A DNA stretch of 64,000 bases, taken from Marinovum algicola (GTDB lineage: Bacteria; Pseudomonadota; Alphaproteobacteria; Rhodobacterales; Rhodobacteraceae). A model generated the notes under the pieces. That model ran no database searches, had not been told where the DNA came from, and saw only the letters and a list, made by a program, of their open reading frames with translations. Shown in pieces: positions 16,383-25,321 of the stretch; position 1 is the stretch's first letter; every line of letters begins with the position of its first letter. A program made the position numbers and the translations under genes. Location: positions 1 to 64,000 of the forward strand of contig NZ_FNYY01000021.1 of assembly GCF_900109145.1 (NCBI RefSeq), read 5' to 3'.

Positions 16383-17395
16383 GCACTGACATTCGCATAA
16401 GCCGCACCTCCAACGCTGCGAAAGTGGCCGCCGTTCTGGGCGCGCTGATCGTGGTGATCCTGATCGCCGCACCCTATTGGGCGGGCCGGGCCGACCTGCG
16501 GCTGATGGGCGAGATCTTCCTCTACCTCGCGCTGGCCTCGCTCTGGAACCTGCTGGCGGGCTATGCCGGGCTGGTCTCGGTCGGGCAGCAGGCCTATGTG
16601 GGTTTCGGCGGCTACATGCTGTTTGCGCTGACCATCTTTTCGGGCCTGCCGCCGCTGGTGGCCATCGCCTTGGCGGGTCTGCTGGGGGCGCTGATCTCGA
16701 TCCCCGTCGCGGCGCTGATCTTTCGCCTGCGCGGCGCCTATTTCGCCATCGGCACCTGGGTCATGGCCGAGGTCTTCCGGCTGGTCTTTGCCCAGGTCTC
16801 GGCGCTGGGCGGCGGATCGGGCACCTCGCTGCCCACCGATATCGTGCGTTCCATGGCTGACGGCCGTTCGGCGCGCGAGGCGCTGTCTTACTGGCTGGCT
16901 CTGGGCGCGGCGCTCATCGTCGTCACGGCCGTCTACCTGCTGCTGCGCTCGCGCAAGGGGCTGGCGCTGACCGCGATCCGCGACAACGAACTGGCCTCGG
17001 CCTCGCTCGGGATCGACATCTGGCGCACCAAGTTCTTTGTCTATGTCGTCACCTCAGGCCTGACCGCCATCGTGGGGGCGCTGATCTTCCTGCAAAAGCT
17101 GCGGATCTCGCCCGATGCCGCCTTCAGCGTCAACGACTGGACCGCCTTTGTCATCTTCATTGTCGTCATCGGCGGCATCGGCACCATCGAGGGCCCGATC
17201 ATCGGCACCATCGTCTTTTTCCTGCTGCGCGAAACCCTGGCCGATCTGGGCACCATTTACCTGATGGTTCTCGGCCTTGTGGCCATCGTGGTGATGTTGA
17301 AGGCGCCGCAGGGGGTCTGGGGCTTCATCCGACACCGTTTCGATCTGCAACTCTTCCCGCTCGGCTATCGCGTCGAGCGGTCCAAAGACAGTTAA
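16379..17395 (+). CDS. Liv-type ABC permease (LivM-type)
   Basis: A 338-residue inner-membrane permease with roughly nine to ten helices. It shows the LivM hallmarks LYLALASLWNLLAGYAGLVSVGQQAYVGFGGYM and GGIGTIEGPIIGT. ATG 16379 overlaps the LivH stop (ATGA), which decides the start over the much longer open frame. It completes the importer; a strong ribosome site for the BKACE gene begins at its stop codon. Confidence 0.92.
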   Translation: MSTDIRISRTSNAAKVAAVLGALIVVILIAAPYWAGRADLRLMGEIFLYLALASLWNLLAGYAGLVSVGQQAYVGFGGYMLFALTIFSGLPPLVAIALAGLLGALISIPVAALIFRLRGAYFAIGTWVMAEVFRLVFAQVSALGGGSGTSLPTDIVRSMADGRSAREALSYWLALGAALIVVTAVYLLLRSRKGLALTAIRDNELASASLGIDIWRTKFFVYVVTSGLTAIVGALIFLQKLRISPDAAFSVNDWTAFVIFIVVIGGIGTIEGPIIGTIVFFLLRETLADLGTIYLMVLGLVAIVVMLKAPQGVWGFIRHRFDLQLFPLGYRVERSKDS

Positions 17396-17405
17396 GGAGG
17401 CCGCC

Positions 17406-18341
17406 ATGGCTCGCCAGAAGACAATCATCACCTGCGCCGTCACCGGGGCGATCCACACGCCCTCCATGTCGGATGCGCTGCCCTATACCTATGACGACAT
17501 CGCCACCCAGGCCGTTGAAGCGGCCGAGGCCGGCGCCTCGATCCTGCACCTGCACGCCCGCGACAACGAGACCGGCGCACCCTCGGTCGATGTGAAGGAC
17601 TTCCAGCCCTTCCTGCCGCGCATCAAGCAGGCGACGGATGCGGTGGTGAACATTTCGACCGGCGGTTCGCTGTCGCTGTCGATCCAGGACCGGATCACCC
17701 CGGCCAAGACGTTTTCGCCCGAGATGTGTTCGATGAACATGGGGAGCATGAATTTCTCCTTCCACCCGCTGGCCAAGCGCTATGGCGACGACGACTGGAA
17801 ATTCGACTGGGAGAAGGAGTATGTCGCGGGTTCCGACGGCAATATCTTCCGCAACACCTTCCGCGACATCAAGGAGGCCGCCGACACGCTGGCGCCGCAT
17901 GACATCAAGTTCGAGCATGAATGTTATGACGTCGGTCACCTCTACAACCTGAAATTCTGCATGGATATCGGGCTGTTCAAGGCGCCGGTTTTCATCCAGT
18001 TCATCTTTGGCATCCTCGGCGGCATCGGCCCCGAGGTCGACAACCTGGTGTTCATGAAGCGCACCGCCGACCGGCTCTTCGGCGACGATTACCGCTGGTC
18101 GGTGCTGGGCGCGGGCGGATCGCAGATGTCGCTGGCCACCACCGCCAGCCAGATGGGCGGCAACGTGCGCGTCGGGCTGGAGGACAGCCTGTTTCTGTCG
18201 CGCGGCAAGCTGGCCGAGAGCAACGCCGCGCAGGTCGCCAAGATCCGCCGCATCGTCGAGGACCTGGGCTGCGAGGTCGCCACGCCGGACGAGGCGCGCG
18301 AGATCCTCGCGCTCAAGGGCGGCGACCGGGTGAATTTCTGA
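17406..18341 (+). CDS. BKACE-family beta-keto acid cleavage enzyme (DUF849)
   Basis: A 311-residue TIM-barrel enzyme of the 3-keto-5-aminohexanoate cleavage (Kce/BKACE) family. These zinc enzymes condense a beta-keto acid with acetyl-CoA and split it to acetoacetate plus a new CoA ester. ITCAVTGAIHTPSMS at the N-terminus, H48-L-H50 (metal site, in ILHLHARD) and VVNISTGGS are conserved. TAAGGAGG directly precedes ATG 17406. Paired with the dehydrogenase at 11792, which could make its beta-keto substrate. The family has many substrate types (dehydrocarnitine is one), so the exact acid is open. Confidence 0.9.
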   Translation: MARQKTIITCAVTGAIHTPSMSDALPYTYDDIATQAVEAAEAGASILHLHARDNETGAPSVDVKDFQPFLPRIKQATDAVVNISTGGSLSLSIQDRITPAKTFSPEMCSMNMGSMNFSFHPLAKRYGDDDWKFDWEKEYVAGSDGNIFRNTFRDIKEAADTLAPHDIKFEHECYDVGHLYNLKFCMDIGLFKAPVFIQFIFGILGGIGPEVDNLVFMKRTADRLFGDDYRWSVLGAGGSQMSLATTASQMGGNVRVGLEDSLFLSRGKLAESNAAQVAKIRRIVEDLGCEVATPDEAREILALKGGDRVNF

Positions 18342-18353
18342 GAGAGCGAACAG

Positions 18354-19166
18354 ATGCCGCGCATAGACCCGCAAGACCCGACACTGAAAGACCTGCAAGG
18401 CCTGCACCTCTGGCACGCGCCGATGTCGAGCTGTTCGCAGCGGGTGCGGATCGTTCTGGCCGAGACCGGGCAGGCGTTTGAAAGCCACCTGATCGATCTG
18501 GAAAAGGACGAACACGCCAGCGCGGCATATCAGAAGATCCACCCCAAGGGGCTGGTGCCGGCGCTGGTGGACGATGGCGCGCTGATCATCGAGTCGATCG
18601 ACATCATCCGCCATCTGGCGCGCCGGAATGACGCGCTGGCCGCCACCGCCAAGCCGGAGCTGCTGGAGATGGCGGATGCGGCGCAGCTCGATCTCAAGCT
18701 GCTGACCTTCGAGTTCCTGTTCCGTGCCGCGCCACCGCCGCCGCCAGAAGTGGCCGAGGCCTTTCAGGCACGGCACCAAAACGCCTGGCTCAAGCAGTTT
18801 CGTCGCGATTTCGCCGCCGGCTTCGACCGGGACCGCATCGAGGCCGCGGTGCGCCGGACCGACGCAGGCTTTGCCCAGCTCGACGCGCTCTTGGCGGACG
18901 GGCGGGATTATCTGGCGGGCGCGGATTTCTCGCTGGCCGATATTGCCTGGATGCCGAACCTGCACCGGATGGACCTGATGGGCTGGCCCTACGCCCGCAG
19001 GCCGCATCTGAAAGCCTGGTTCGACAGGGTCTCGCAACGGCCGAGTTATCGCTCCGCGCTCGAGGCATGGGAGCATGCGCAGACGGTCGAGGCCTTCGCG
19101 GCCTACACAGCGAAACGCCGGGAGGAGGGCACCGATATCCGCAGCTTTGGCGGATTGGAGGACTGA
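18354..19166 (+). CDS. Glutathione S-transferase
   Basis: A 270-residue cytosolic GST. The thioredoxin-like domain (about 15-95) carries MSSCSQRVRIVLAETG with a serine/cysteine active-site region, a cis-proline in KGLVPALVDDG and the ES pair of IIESIDIIRHLA for glutathione binding; a helical domain follows with FSLADIAWMPNLHRMDLMGW. It starts 12 bases after BKACE. In catabolic clusters such GSTs open ethers or epoxides or isomerise intermediates; the reaction here is unknown. Confidence 0.88.
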   Translation: MPRIDPQDPTLKDLQGLHLWHAPMSSCSQRVRIVLAETGQAFESHLIDLEKDEHASAAYQKIHPKGLVPALVDDGALIIESIDIIRHLARRNDALAATAKPELLEMADAAQLDLKLLTFEFLFRAAPPPPPEVAEAFQARHQNAWLKQFRRDFAAGFDRDRIEAAVRRTDAGFAQLDALLADGRDYLAGADFSLADIAWMPNLHRMDLMGWPYARRPHLKAWFDRVSQRPSYRSALEAWEHAQTVEAFAAYTAKRREEGTDIRSFGGLED

Positions 19167-19221
19167 GGATTGAAGACGGTGTGACCACACCGCAAGCTGG
19201 TCGCAAAACGGGAGAGAGAAC

Positions 19222-20238
19222 ATGACACTGAAACTTGCACTTGTGGCCTCGGCGCTGGTTGTCGCCGGCAGCGCCGCCACCGCCAAGACCCGGCTCTTGG
19301 TCAACTGCTTCTGGCCATCGAGCCATTTCGCCTGTTCCGAGGTGCTGCCCAACTGGATCGACGAGGTCGAGCGCGTGACCGAGGGCCGCGTAACGGGCAT
19401 CATCCCGCCGAAATCGGTGGCGCCGCCGCCCGAGCAGCTGGCCGCCGTGGAAAAGGGCATCGCCGACGTCTCCGTCATGTTCAACGGCTTCTTCGGGGAC
19501 GGGGTGCAGGGCCCCCGGGTCGCGATGCAGCCCTTTGTCGCCATCAGGGGCGCCGAAACTATGTCCAGGGCGCTCTGGGCCACCAACCGGAAATACTTCC
19601 CCGACGAGGTGAGCACGGTGCACCTGCTGTCGCAGTTCGTGATCTCGCCGGGCGAGCTTTACAGCCAGACCGACACGCCGATCACCACGCTCGAGGATCT
19701 GGCCAACCGCAAGATGTGGGTGCTGCCCGGGCCGCTTGCCGCGATCACCAAGGAGCTGGGCACCGGCGTCGTCGCAACCCCGGCGGTGAAATCCAACGAG
19801 ATCATTTCGCGCGGCGTTGTCGATGGCCATCTCGGGCTTGATCCGCAGGCGGTGGAGGCGTTCCAGCTCTTGCCCTACACCAAGTCGACGACGCGATTGT
19901 CACAGCCGATCTACGCGACCTCCTTCTCGGTTTTTGCCAACAGCGACAAATGGGCCGAGATCTCGCCCGAGGATCAACAGGCGATCATGAGCGTTTCGGG
20001 CGACGTGCTTGGCGCGGCCTTTGGCAAGCGCTGGGACGAGGCGGCGGCGCAGGGCGAGGCTGCCTATGAAGGCGCGGGCCTTCAGGTGATCATGGCCGAT
20101 CCGGCTTTCGAACAGGCGCTGATGGAGGCCTCGGCCTTTGTCACCGAAGGCTGGCTCAAGGCGGCCGGCGACACCGGCATCGACGCGCAGGCGGCGCTCG
20201 ATTTCTACCGCAGCCAGCTTGACGGGGCGATGAACTGA
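19222..20238 (+). CDS. TRAP transporter substrate-binding protein (DctP)
   Basis: A 338-residue periplasmic protein. Residues 1-21 are a Sec signal peptide ending ATA-K. The mature protein follows the DctP pattern (EVERVTEGRVTGIIPPKSVAPPPEQLAAVEKGIADV, KMWVLPG, SNEIISRGVVDGHLGLDPQAVEAF). Such proteins bind organic acids by an arginine-carboxylate contact. It heads the dctPQM set, overlapping dctQ by one base. It is the second complete importer in this run of genes. Confidence 0.92.
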   Translation: MTLKLALVASALVVAGSAATAKTRLLVNCFWPSSHFACSEVLPNWIDEVERVTEGRVTGIIPPKSVAPPPEQLAAVEKGIADVSVMFNGFFGDGVQGPRVAMQPFVAIRGAETMSRALWATNRKYFPDEVSTVHLLSQFVISPGELYSQTDTPITTLEDLANRKMWVLPGPLAAITKELGTGVVATPAVKSNEIISRGVVDGHLGLDPQAVEAFQLLPYTKSTTRLSQPIYATSFSVFANSDKWAEISPEDQQAIMSVSGDVLGAAFGKRWDEAAAQGEAAYEGAGLQVIMADPAFEQALMEASAFVTEGWLKAAGDTGIDAQAALDFYRSQLDGAMN

Positions 20239-20756
20239 TGACCCGGCCGACAGACAGACACGCGGGCGCGGGCGTTCTCGCGCAGATCGTCAGGGGGCTG
20301 GAGATCTTTTCCAGCGCCGTGCTGGCGCTCATGATGCTGCTGACCTTCGTCGATGTCGTCGGCCGCTATCTCCTCGGCGCGCCGATCTTCGGGGCGTCGG
20401 AAATGATCTCGGTGATGCTGGCGCTGGTGATCTTTGCCGGCCTCGGCATCGCCAATGCCCGCGACAAGCACATCGTGGTCGAACTCATCGACGCCCGCGT
20501 CCGCGCCGTGGCACCGCGTGTCTATGACATCGCGGTGCAGGGGCTGTCGCTCTTCGTGATGTGCCTGATCGTCTATGTGCTGTTCGAGGCCGCCCTGCAT
20601 GCCGCCGAAACGAATTCGCGCACCATCGTGCTGGAATGGCCGCTGTCCTCGATTTTCGGCGTGGTCGCGGCCCTGGCGGCGCTGAGCGTGGTCTGCCAGG
20701 TGCTGGGCCTGATGACCGGGGCAGGGCGCCACGACGATCATCTGGAGGATCTGTGA
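20238..20756 (+). CDS. TRAP transporter small permease (DctQ)
   Basis: A 172-residue inner-membrane protein with four helices, the usual DctQ length. FVDVVGRYLLGAPIFGASEMISVMLALVIFAGLGIA is the typical DctQ core. It joins with DctM in the membrane. Its start overlaps the DctP stop by one base and its stop overlaps the DctM start (TGATG), so all three are translationally coupled. Confidence 0.9.
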   Translation: MTRPTDRHAGAGVLAQIVRGLEIFSSAVLALMMLLTFVDVVGRYLLGAPIFGASEMISVMLALVIFAGLGIANARDKHIVVELIDARVRAVAPRVYDIAVQGLSLFVMCLIVYVLFEAALHAAETNSRTIVLEWPLSSIFGVVAALAALSVVCQVLGLMTGAGRHDDHLEDL

Positions 20757-22051
20757 TGGCCACCGCATTGATCGGTTTCGCCGCCCTTCTGGGGCTCTGC
20801 TTCCTGGGCTTCCGGGTGGGCTTTGCCACGCTGGTGGTGGGCTTCGTCGGCTTCGGTTTGCAACGCGGGTTCGAGGCGTCGCTGGCGATGGTCGGCCAGC
20901 AGGTTCTGGAAGACAGCATGAACTACAATCTCAGCGTCATTCCGCTCTTTATCCTGATGGGCGTCTTCATCGTGCATGCGCGGATTTCGAAAGATCTCTA
21001 CGACGCGGCTTATGCCGGTCTCGGACGTTTCCGCGGCGGGTTGGCGCTGGCCACGGTGCTGGCGGCGGGGGGCTTTTCCGCGGTCTGCGGCTCGACGTTG
21101 GCGACGGCGGCGACGATGGCCAAGGTCGCGATGCCGCCGATGAAGACCTATCGCTATTCGGACCGCCTCGCCTCGGGCACCATCGCGGCGGGCGGCACGC
21201 TGGGCATCATGATCCCGCCCTCGGTGCCCTTGGTAATCTACGGGCTGATCGCCGAGCAGGACATCGGCCTTCTGTTTATCGCCGGTATCCTTCCGGGGCT
21301 CTTGCTGGTCACGCTGTTCATGATCTGCGTCGGCATCGTGGTGCGCCGCGATCCGCTGGCCGCCCCCGAGGCGCCGCCGCTGGAGCCGGCGCGCAGGACA
21401 GCGGCCATTCGCGGCACGCTGCCGGTGCTGATCCTTTTCTTCGTGGTGCTGGGCGGCATCTATACCGGTGCCTTCACTGCGACCGAGGCTTCGGGCATCG
21501 GCGCCTTCGGGGCAGCCGTGATCGCCGTTCTGCGCGGCAACCTGCGGACCTTGGGCGAATGGAAGGACTGCCTGTCCGACGCCACCGTGACCACCGCGAC
21601 GATCTTTATCGTGCTGCTCGGCGCCATCGTCTTTTCGCAGTTCATCAATCTGAGCGGCATGCCCTATGATCTGCTCGACCTTGTGGACGCATGGGAGCTG
21701 TCGCCGTTCCAGCTGGTGCTGTTTGTCTGCGTGATCGCCATCCTGATGGGCATGGTGTTCGAGGCGATCGGCATCCTCGTGCTGCTGGTGCCGGTGTTCC
21801 TGCCGGCCTTGCAGATCAGCGGCATCGACATGATCTGGTTTGGCATCCTCGTGGTGCTGGTGTCCGAGATCGGGTTGATCACCCCGCCCATCGGCATGAA
21901 CGTCTTTGTGGTGAAGTCGGTGCTGCCCGACGTCCGCCTCGGCGCGATCTTCCGGGGCGTGACGCCCTATATCATCGCGCTGGTCGCGGGGCTGGTTCTC
22001 GTCCTGGTGTTCCCGCCGATTGCCACCTTCCTTCCCGGACTGATGAGATAA
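20756..22051 (+). CDS. TRAP transporter large permease (DctM)
   Basis: A 431-residue inner-membrane protein with about twelve helices, normal for DctM. Characteristic stretches are SVIPLFILMGVFI, AAGGFSAVCGSTLATAATMAKVAMP, ASGTIAAGGTLGIMIPPSVPLVIYG and LITPPIGMNVFVVKSV. ATG 20756 overlaps the DctQ stop; the longer open frame upstream is a shadow. It works with DctPQ as a sodium-driven importer of an organic acid. The sulfatase follows four bases later, so the sulfatase probably belongs to the same transcript. Confidence 0.92.
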   Translation: MATALIGFAALLGLCFLGFRVGFATLVVGFVGFGLQRGFEASLAMVGQQVLEDSMNYNLSVIPLFILMGVFIVHARISKDLYDAAYAGLGRFRGGLALATVLAAGGFSAVCGSTLATAATMAKVAMPPMKTYRYSDRLASGTIAAGGTLGIMIPPSVPLVIYGLIAEQDIGLLFIAGILPGLLLVTLFMICVGIVVRRDPLAAPEAPPLEPARRTAAIRGTLPVLILFFVVLGGIYTGAFTATEASGIGAFGAAVIAVLRGNLRTLGEWKDCLSDATVTTATIFIVLLGAIVFSQFINLSGMPYDLLDLVDAWELSPFQLVLFVCVIAILMGMVFEAIGILVLLVPVFLPALQISGIDMIWFGILVVLVSEIGLITPPIGMNVFVVKSVLPDVRLGAIFRGVTPYIIALVAGLVLVLVFPPIATFLPGLMR

Positions 22052-22055
22052 GTAC

Positions 22056-23645
22056 ATGACAAAGATCAAGAACATCCTCTTCATCATGGCCGATCAACTG
22101 CGCTGGGATTACCTGTCCTGTTACGGCCATCCGCATTTGGACACGCCCAACATCGACAAGCTGGCCAGCAAAGGCCTGCGTTTCGACCGGGCCTATGTGC
22201 AATCGCCGGTCTGCGGCCCGTCGCGCGCCTCGACCTACACCGGCCGCACGGTGTTCAGCCACGGGGCCACCTGGAACCGGGTGCCGCTGCCCCTGGGCGA
22301 GTTGACGCTGGGCGACTACCTGCGCCCGCAGGGCGTGACGACGGCGGTGGTCGGCAAGACCCATATGGTGCCCGACCGCGAAGGCATGGCGCGGCTCGGG
22401 GTGGAGGCAGGCGGTGACATCGGCATCAAGGTCAGCCAGCCGGGATTCGACCCCTACGAGCGTGACGACGGGCTGCACCCGGATGGCGTGCTCGCGGCCA
22501 AGGGGGGCAAGCTGCGCTACAACGACTGGCTGCGTGACAAGGGCTATGCGGGCGACAACCCCTGGGATCGTTGGGCCAATTCCGCCGAGGGACCGGAGGG
22601 CGAACTGCTCTCGGGCTGGCATCTGAAGAATTCGAACCTGCCGGCGCGGGTCAGGGAAGAGCATTCCGAAACCGCCTATATGACCATGCGCGCCCGGGAA
22701 TTCATCGAGGAGATGGGCGATCAGCCCTGGCTCTGCCACCTCAGCTATATCAAGCCGCATTGGCCCTATATCGCCCCGGCGCCGTATCACGACATGTATG
22801 GCCCCGAGAGTTTTCTACCGCTCCATCGCAGCGCGGAGGAGCGCGCCGACCCCAATCCGGTCTATGCGGCATTCATGGGCATGGAGGTCAGCGAGACCTT
22901 CTCGAAACAGGGCGCGCGCGAGGTTGTGCTGCCGGCCTACATGGGGCTGATCAAGCAGATCGACGACCATCTCGGGCGGCTCTTTGACTGGCTGGAAGAG
23001 ACCGGGCGCGATCGCGACACGATGATCGTGCTGACCTCGGACCATGGCGATTACCTTGGCGATCACTGGATGGGCGAGAAAGAGCTGTTTCATGAGTGCT
23101 CGGTGCGGGTGCCGCTGATCATCTGCGATCCGCGCCCCGAGGCGGATGCCACGCGCGGCACCGCCTGCGATGCGCTGGTCGAGGCCATCGATCTGGTGCC
23201 CACCTTCCTCGAGGCCACCGGCGCGCCGCCGGCCGATCACCGGCTGGAGGGGCGGTCGCTGATGCCGCTCTTGCAGGGCGAGACACCCGAAGACTGGCGC
23301 GACGCGGTGCTGTCGGAAATCGACTATGCCTTCTATGCCGCGCGCGAGACGCTGGACGTCGGCCTGTCGGAGGCCCGCGCCTACATGCTGCGCAGCGAGC
23401 GGTGGAAATACGTATATTACCGGGGCTTTCCGCCGCAACTTTTCGATCTTGAGAATGATCCCGAGGAATTCCGCGATCTGGGCCGGGATCCGGCCTATCA
23501 GGCCGAGCGGGACCGGATGCAGGCGGCGCTGCTCGACCGGCTCACGGCGCGCAAGAACCGGGTGACCATGACCGACGCCGGGGTGCGCGCGATGCGGCGC
23601 GACGAAGACGAATCCGGCATCATGATCGGCAAATGGGGGGCGTGA
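22056..23645 (+). CDS. Type I sulfatase / phosphonate monoesterase family
   Basis: A 529-residue alkaline-phosphatase-fold hydrolase. C53-G-P-S-R57 is the CxPSR site whose cysteine is changed to formylglycine; D13-Q14 near the N-terminus and D329-H330 (TSDHGDYLGDH) bind the metal. Overall layout resembles arylsulfatases and phosphonate monoester hydrolases. No signal peptide is seen, so it acts in the cytoplasm after import. As last gene of the run it could release sulfate from the imported compound. No formylglycine-generating enzyme is in the window. Confidence 0.88.
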   Translation: MTKIKNILFIMADQLRWDYLSCYGHPHLDTPNIDKLASKGLRFDRAYVQSPVCGPSRASTYTGRTVFSHGATWNRVPLPLGELTLGDYLRPQGVTTAVVGKTHMVPDREGMARLGVEAGGDIGIKVSQPGFDPYERDDGLHPDGVLAAKGGKLRYNDWLRDKGYAGDNPWDRWANSAEGPEGELLSGWHLKNSNLPARVREEHSETAYMTMRAREFIEEMGDQPWLCHLSYIKPHWPYIAPAPYHDMYGPESFLPLHRSAEERADPNPVYAAFMGMEVSETFSKQGAREVVLPAYMGLIKQIDDHLGRLFDWLEETGRDRDTMIVLTSDHGDYLGDHWMGEKELFHECSVRVPLIICDPRPEADATRGTACDALVEAIDLVPTFLEATGAPPADHRLEGRSLMPLLQGETPEDWRDAVLSEIDYAFYAARETLDVGLSEARAYMLRSERWKYVYYRGFPPQLFDLENDPEEFRDLGRDPAYQAERDRMQAALLDRLTARKNRVTMTDAGVRAMRRDEDESGIMIGKWGA

Positions 23646-23684
23646 ACCGCGCGACGATCAGGCCCTAGGCTGGCCGCGGCGCGC

Positions 23685-24128
23685 TCAGGCCTCGGTGTCG
23701 AGCCAGATGGTGACCGGACCGTCGTTGACAAGGCTGACCTGCATGTTGGCGCCGAAACGTCCGGTTTCGGTGGCAATGCCCTCACCGCGCAGCGCGGCGG
23801 CGAACGCCTCGTAAAGTGCCGCGCCGGTTTCAGGCGCGGCGGCGGCGGAAAAGCCGGGGCGGTTGCCGCGGCGGGTATCTGCGGCGAGGGTGAACTGGCT
23901 GACGACAAGCGCCGTGCCGCCGATATCCGTGACCGAACGGTTCATCTTGCCGGCCGCGTCGGGAAAGATGCGCAGGCGGGCGGCTTTGGCGGCCAGCTTT
24001 CCGGCCTCGGCCTCAGTGTCGCCCTGCATGGCGCAGACCAGGATCATCAGCCCCGGGCCGCATTGGCCGAGGACGTCGCCATCGACCGTCACCTGGGCTT
24101 CGCGCACCCGTTGCAGCAGCGCCCTCAC
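23685..24128 (-). CDS. dtd: D-aminoacyl-tRNA deacylase
   Basis: A 147-residue DTD that removes D-amino acids (and glycine from tRNA-Ala) from tRNA. Start [14 protein letters not shown], the catalytic SQFTLAAD motif (about residues 78-85) and C-terminal NDGPVTIWL, corresponding to the NxGPxT motif, all match. Length is normal (about 145). Its ATG overlaps the stop of the PfkB gene (ATGA), so it is translated from the same message. Confidence 0.95.
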   Translation of the reverse strand: MRALLQRVREAQVTVDGDVLGQCGPGLMILVCAMQGDTEAEAGKLAAKAARLRIFPDAAGKMNRSVTDIGGTALVVSQFTLAADTRRGNRPGFSAAAAPETGAALYEAFAAALRGEGIATETGRFGANMQVSLVNDGPVTIWLDTEA

Positions 24129-25036
24129 GCCAGTTCGTGCGCCCAGGGCGGATTGGCGCCGGCGCGGCTGACAGTGACCGCGGCGGCGCGCATGCCGAGC
24201 GCGATCGCCGGTTCCAGGTCGGCCAGCGTGGCCTGCTTGAAGGCCTGTTTGGTGGCAAGACCCTGCTGGTGCAGGCCGGCCAGCATGCCGGCGTTGAAGG
24301 TGTCGCCGGCGCCGACGGTATCGACCACCTCGACCTTGGTGGTGGGCAGGTCGAGGCTGCCCTCGGCGTTCTGCGCCAGCACGCCTTCGCCACCACGGGT
24401 CATCAGCACCAGGCCCACCCCCTTGTCGGTCAGCGCCTTCGGGTCGGTGCCGCCGGTGAGCCAGACGAGGTCCTCATCCGAGACCTTGACCACATCGGCC
24501 ACCGCCAGCATCCGGTCGAGCCGGGCGCGATAGCGGGCCTCGTCGCGGATGAACCCGGGGCGGATGTTGGGATCGATCATGATCAGGCGGCTGTCGGCCT
24601 CGCGGATGGCGAGCGCCGCATAGGTGTCGCCGCAGGGTTCGACCGGCAGGCTGATGCCGCCAAAGAACAGCGCCGTCACCGCCGCAGGCACCGCGGGCAG
24701 GTCAGACTGCGCGAGCATGCGGCCGGCGGTGTTTTCATCGTAGAAGGCATAGGTGGCATGCCCATCCTTCAGCGTCACGAACGCCAGGGTCGTGGGCCGG
24801 TCACTGCGCGGGGCCAGAGCGGTATCCACCTTGGAGGCCACCAGATCGGCCTCGAGCAGCTGGCCGAACATGTCCGAGCTGAGCCCGCCGAAATAGCCCG
24901 CCGGAGCCTCGAGACGGCCAAGGGCGATCGCCGTGTTGTAGACCGCGCCGCCGGTATGTGGCGCGAATGCCGGCTCATCGAGGGTCGATGTGCGCGGCAA
25001 CATGTCGATCAGCGATTCTCCGCAGCAGAGGATCAT
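24125..25036 (-). CDS. PfkB-family carbohydrate kinase (fructokinase-like)
   Basis: A 303-residue ribokinase-fold sugar kinase. [12 protein letters not shown] at the start, a GG-type lid ([15 protein letters not shown]) and the anion-hole motif [13 protein letters not shown] (around residues 240-252, D in GAGD is the catalytic base) are clear. It resembles fructokinases most, but sugar specificity is not certain. It is transcribed before dtd. A LacI-like operator half-palindrome lies about 30 bases upstream of its start, which would fit sugar control. Confidence 0.88.
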   Translation of the reverse strand: MILCCGESLIDMLPRTSTLDEPAFAPHTGGAVYNTAIALGRLEAPAGYFGGLSSDMFGQLLEADLVASKVDTALAPRSDRPTTLAFVTLKDGHATYAFYDENTAGRMLAQSDLPAVPAAVTALFFGGISLPVEPCGDTYAALAIREADSRLIMIDPNIRPGFIRDEARYRARLDRMLAVADVVKVSDEDLVWLTGGTDPKALTDKGVGLVLMTRGGEGVLAQNAEGSLDLPTTKVEVVDTVGAGDTFNAGMLAGLHQQGLATKQAFKQATLADLEPAIALGMRAAAVTVSRAGANPPWAHELA

Positions 25037-25321
25037 GAGGCAATTCCTGTATCCGGGGGTAAATTGTTTGCGCTAACTGTGACGTATTCGGCCCCTGCGC
25101 GCAAGCGCTCTCGGGGTGTGGGACGCCATGCCGCAACCGCTGTTGCGGAAATTTCCGGCCGGATGTGGCATAGTGCCGGGCACCGGAAGGACCACGGAAT
25201 GCGTGCGGTCAGGGAGTGGATCGACCCGTTACGAATTTCCGCCTGGCCAGGGGAGCTTGCGCTGGCAAGGCGGCGTCGGCCTTCCGGTACGGGCTGACGT
25301 GCCCCGGGGAGGTGCGTCAGC
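25037..25321. other. Intergenic region between two minus-strand genes
   Basis: It holds the likely promoter of the PfkB/dtd operon. A 32-codon plus-strand frame (ATG 25199, stop ends 25297) has GGAAGG upstream, but no recognisable product, and is not called. Otherwise nothing is seen. Confidence 0.5.
25065..25078. promoter_or_regulatory. LacI-type operator-like palindrome
   Basis: TGTTTGCGCTAACT is centred on GCGC and close to the LacI-family form TGTTAGCGCTAACA; 5 of 7 bases pair. It lies 29-42 bases upstream of the PfkB start. No LacI gene is in the window. Confidence 0.35.

Noticed and set aside
17325-19616. 763-codon minus-strand open frame over BKACE, GST and the TRAP gene
   Set aside because: No recognisable domain and low-complexity composition; the plus strand shows clear BKACE and GST motifs.
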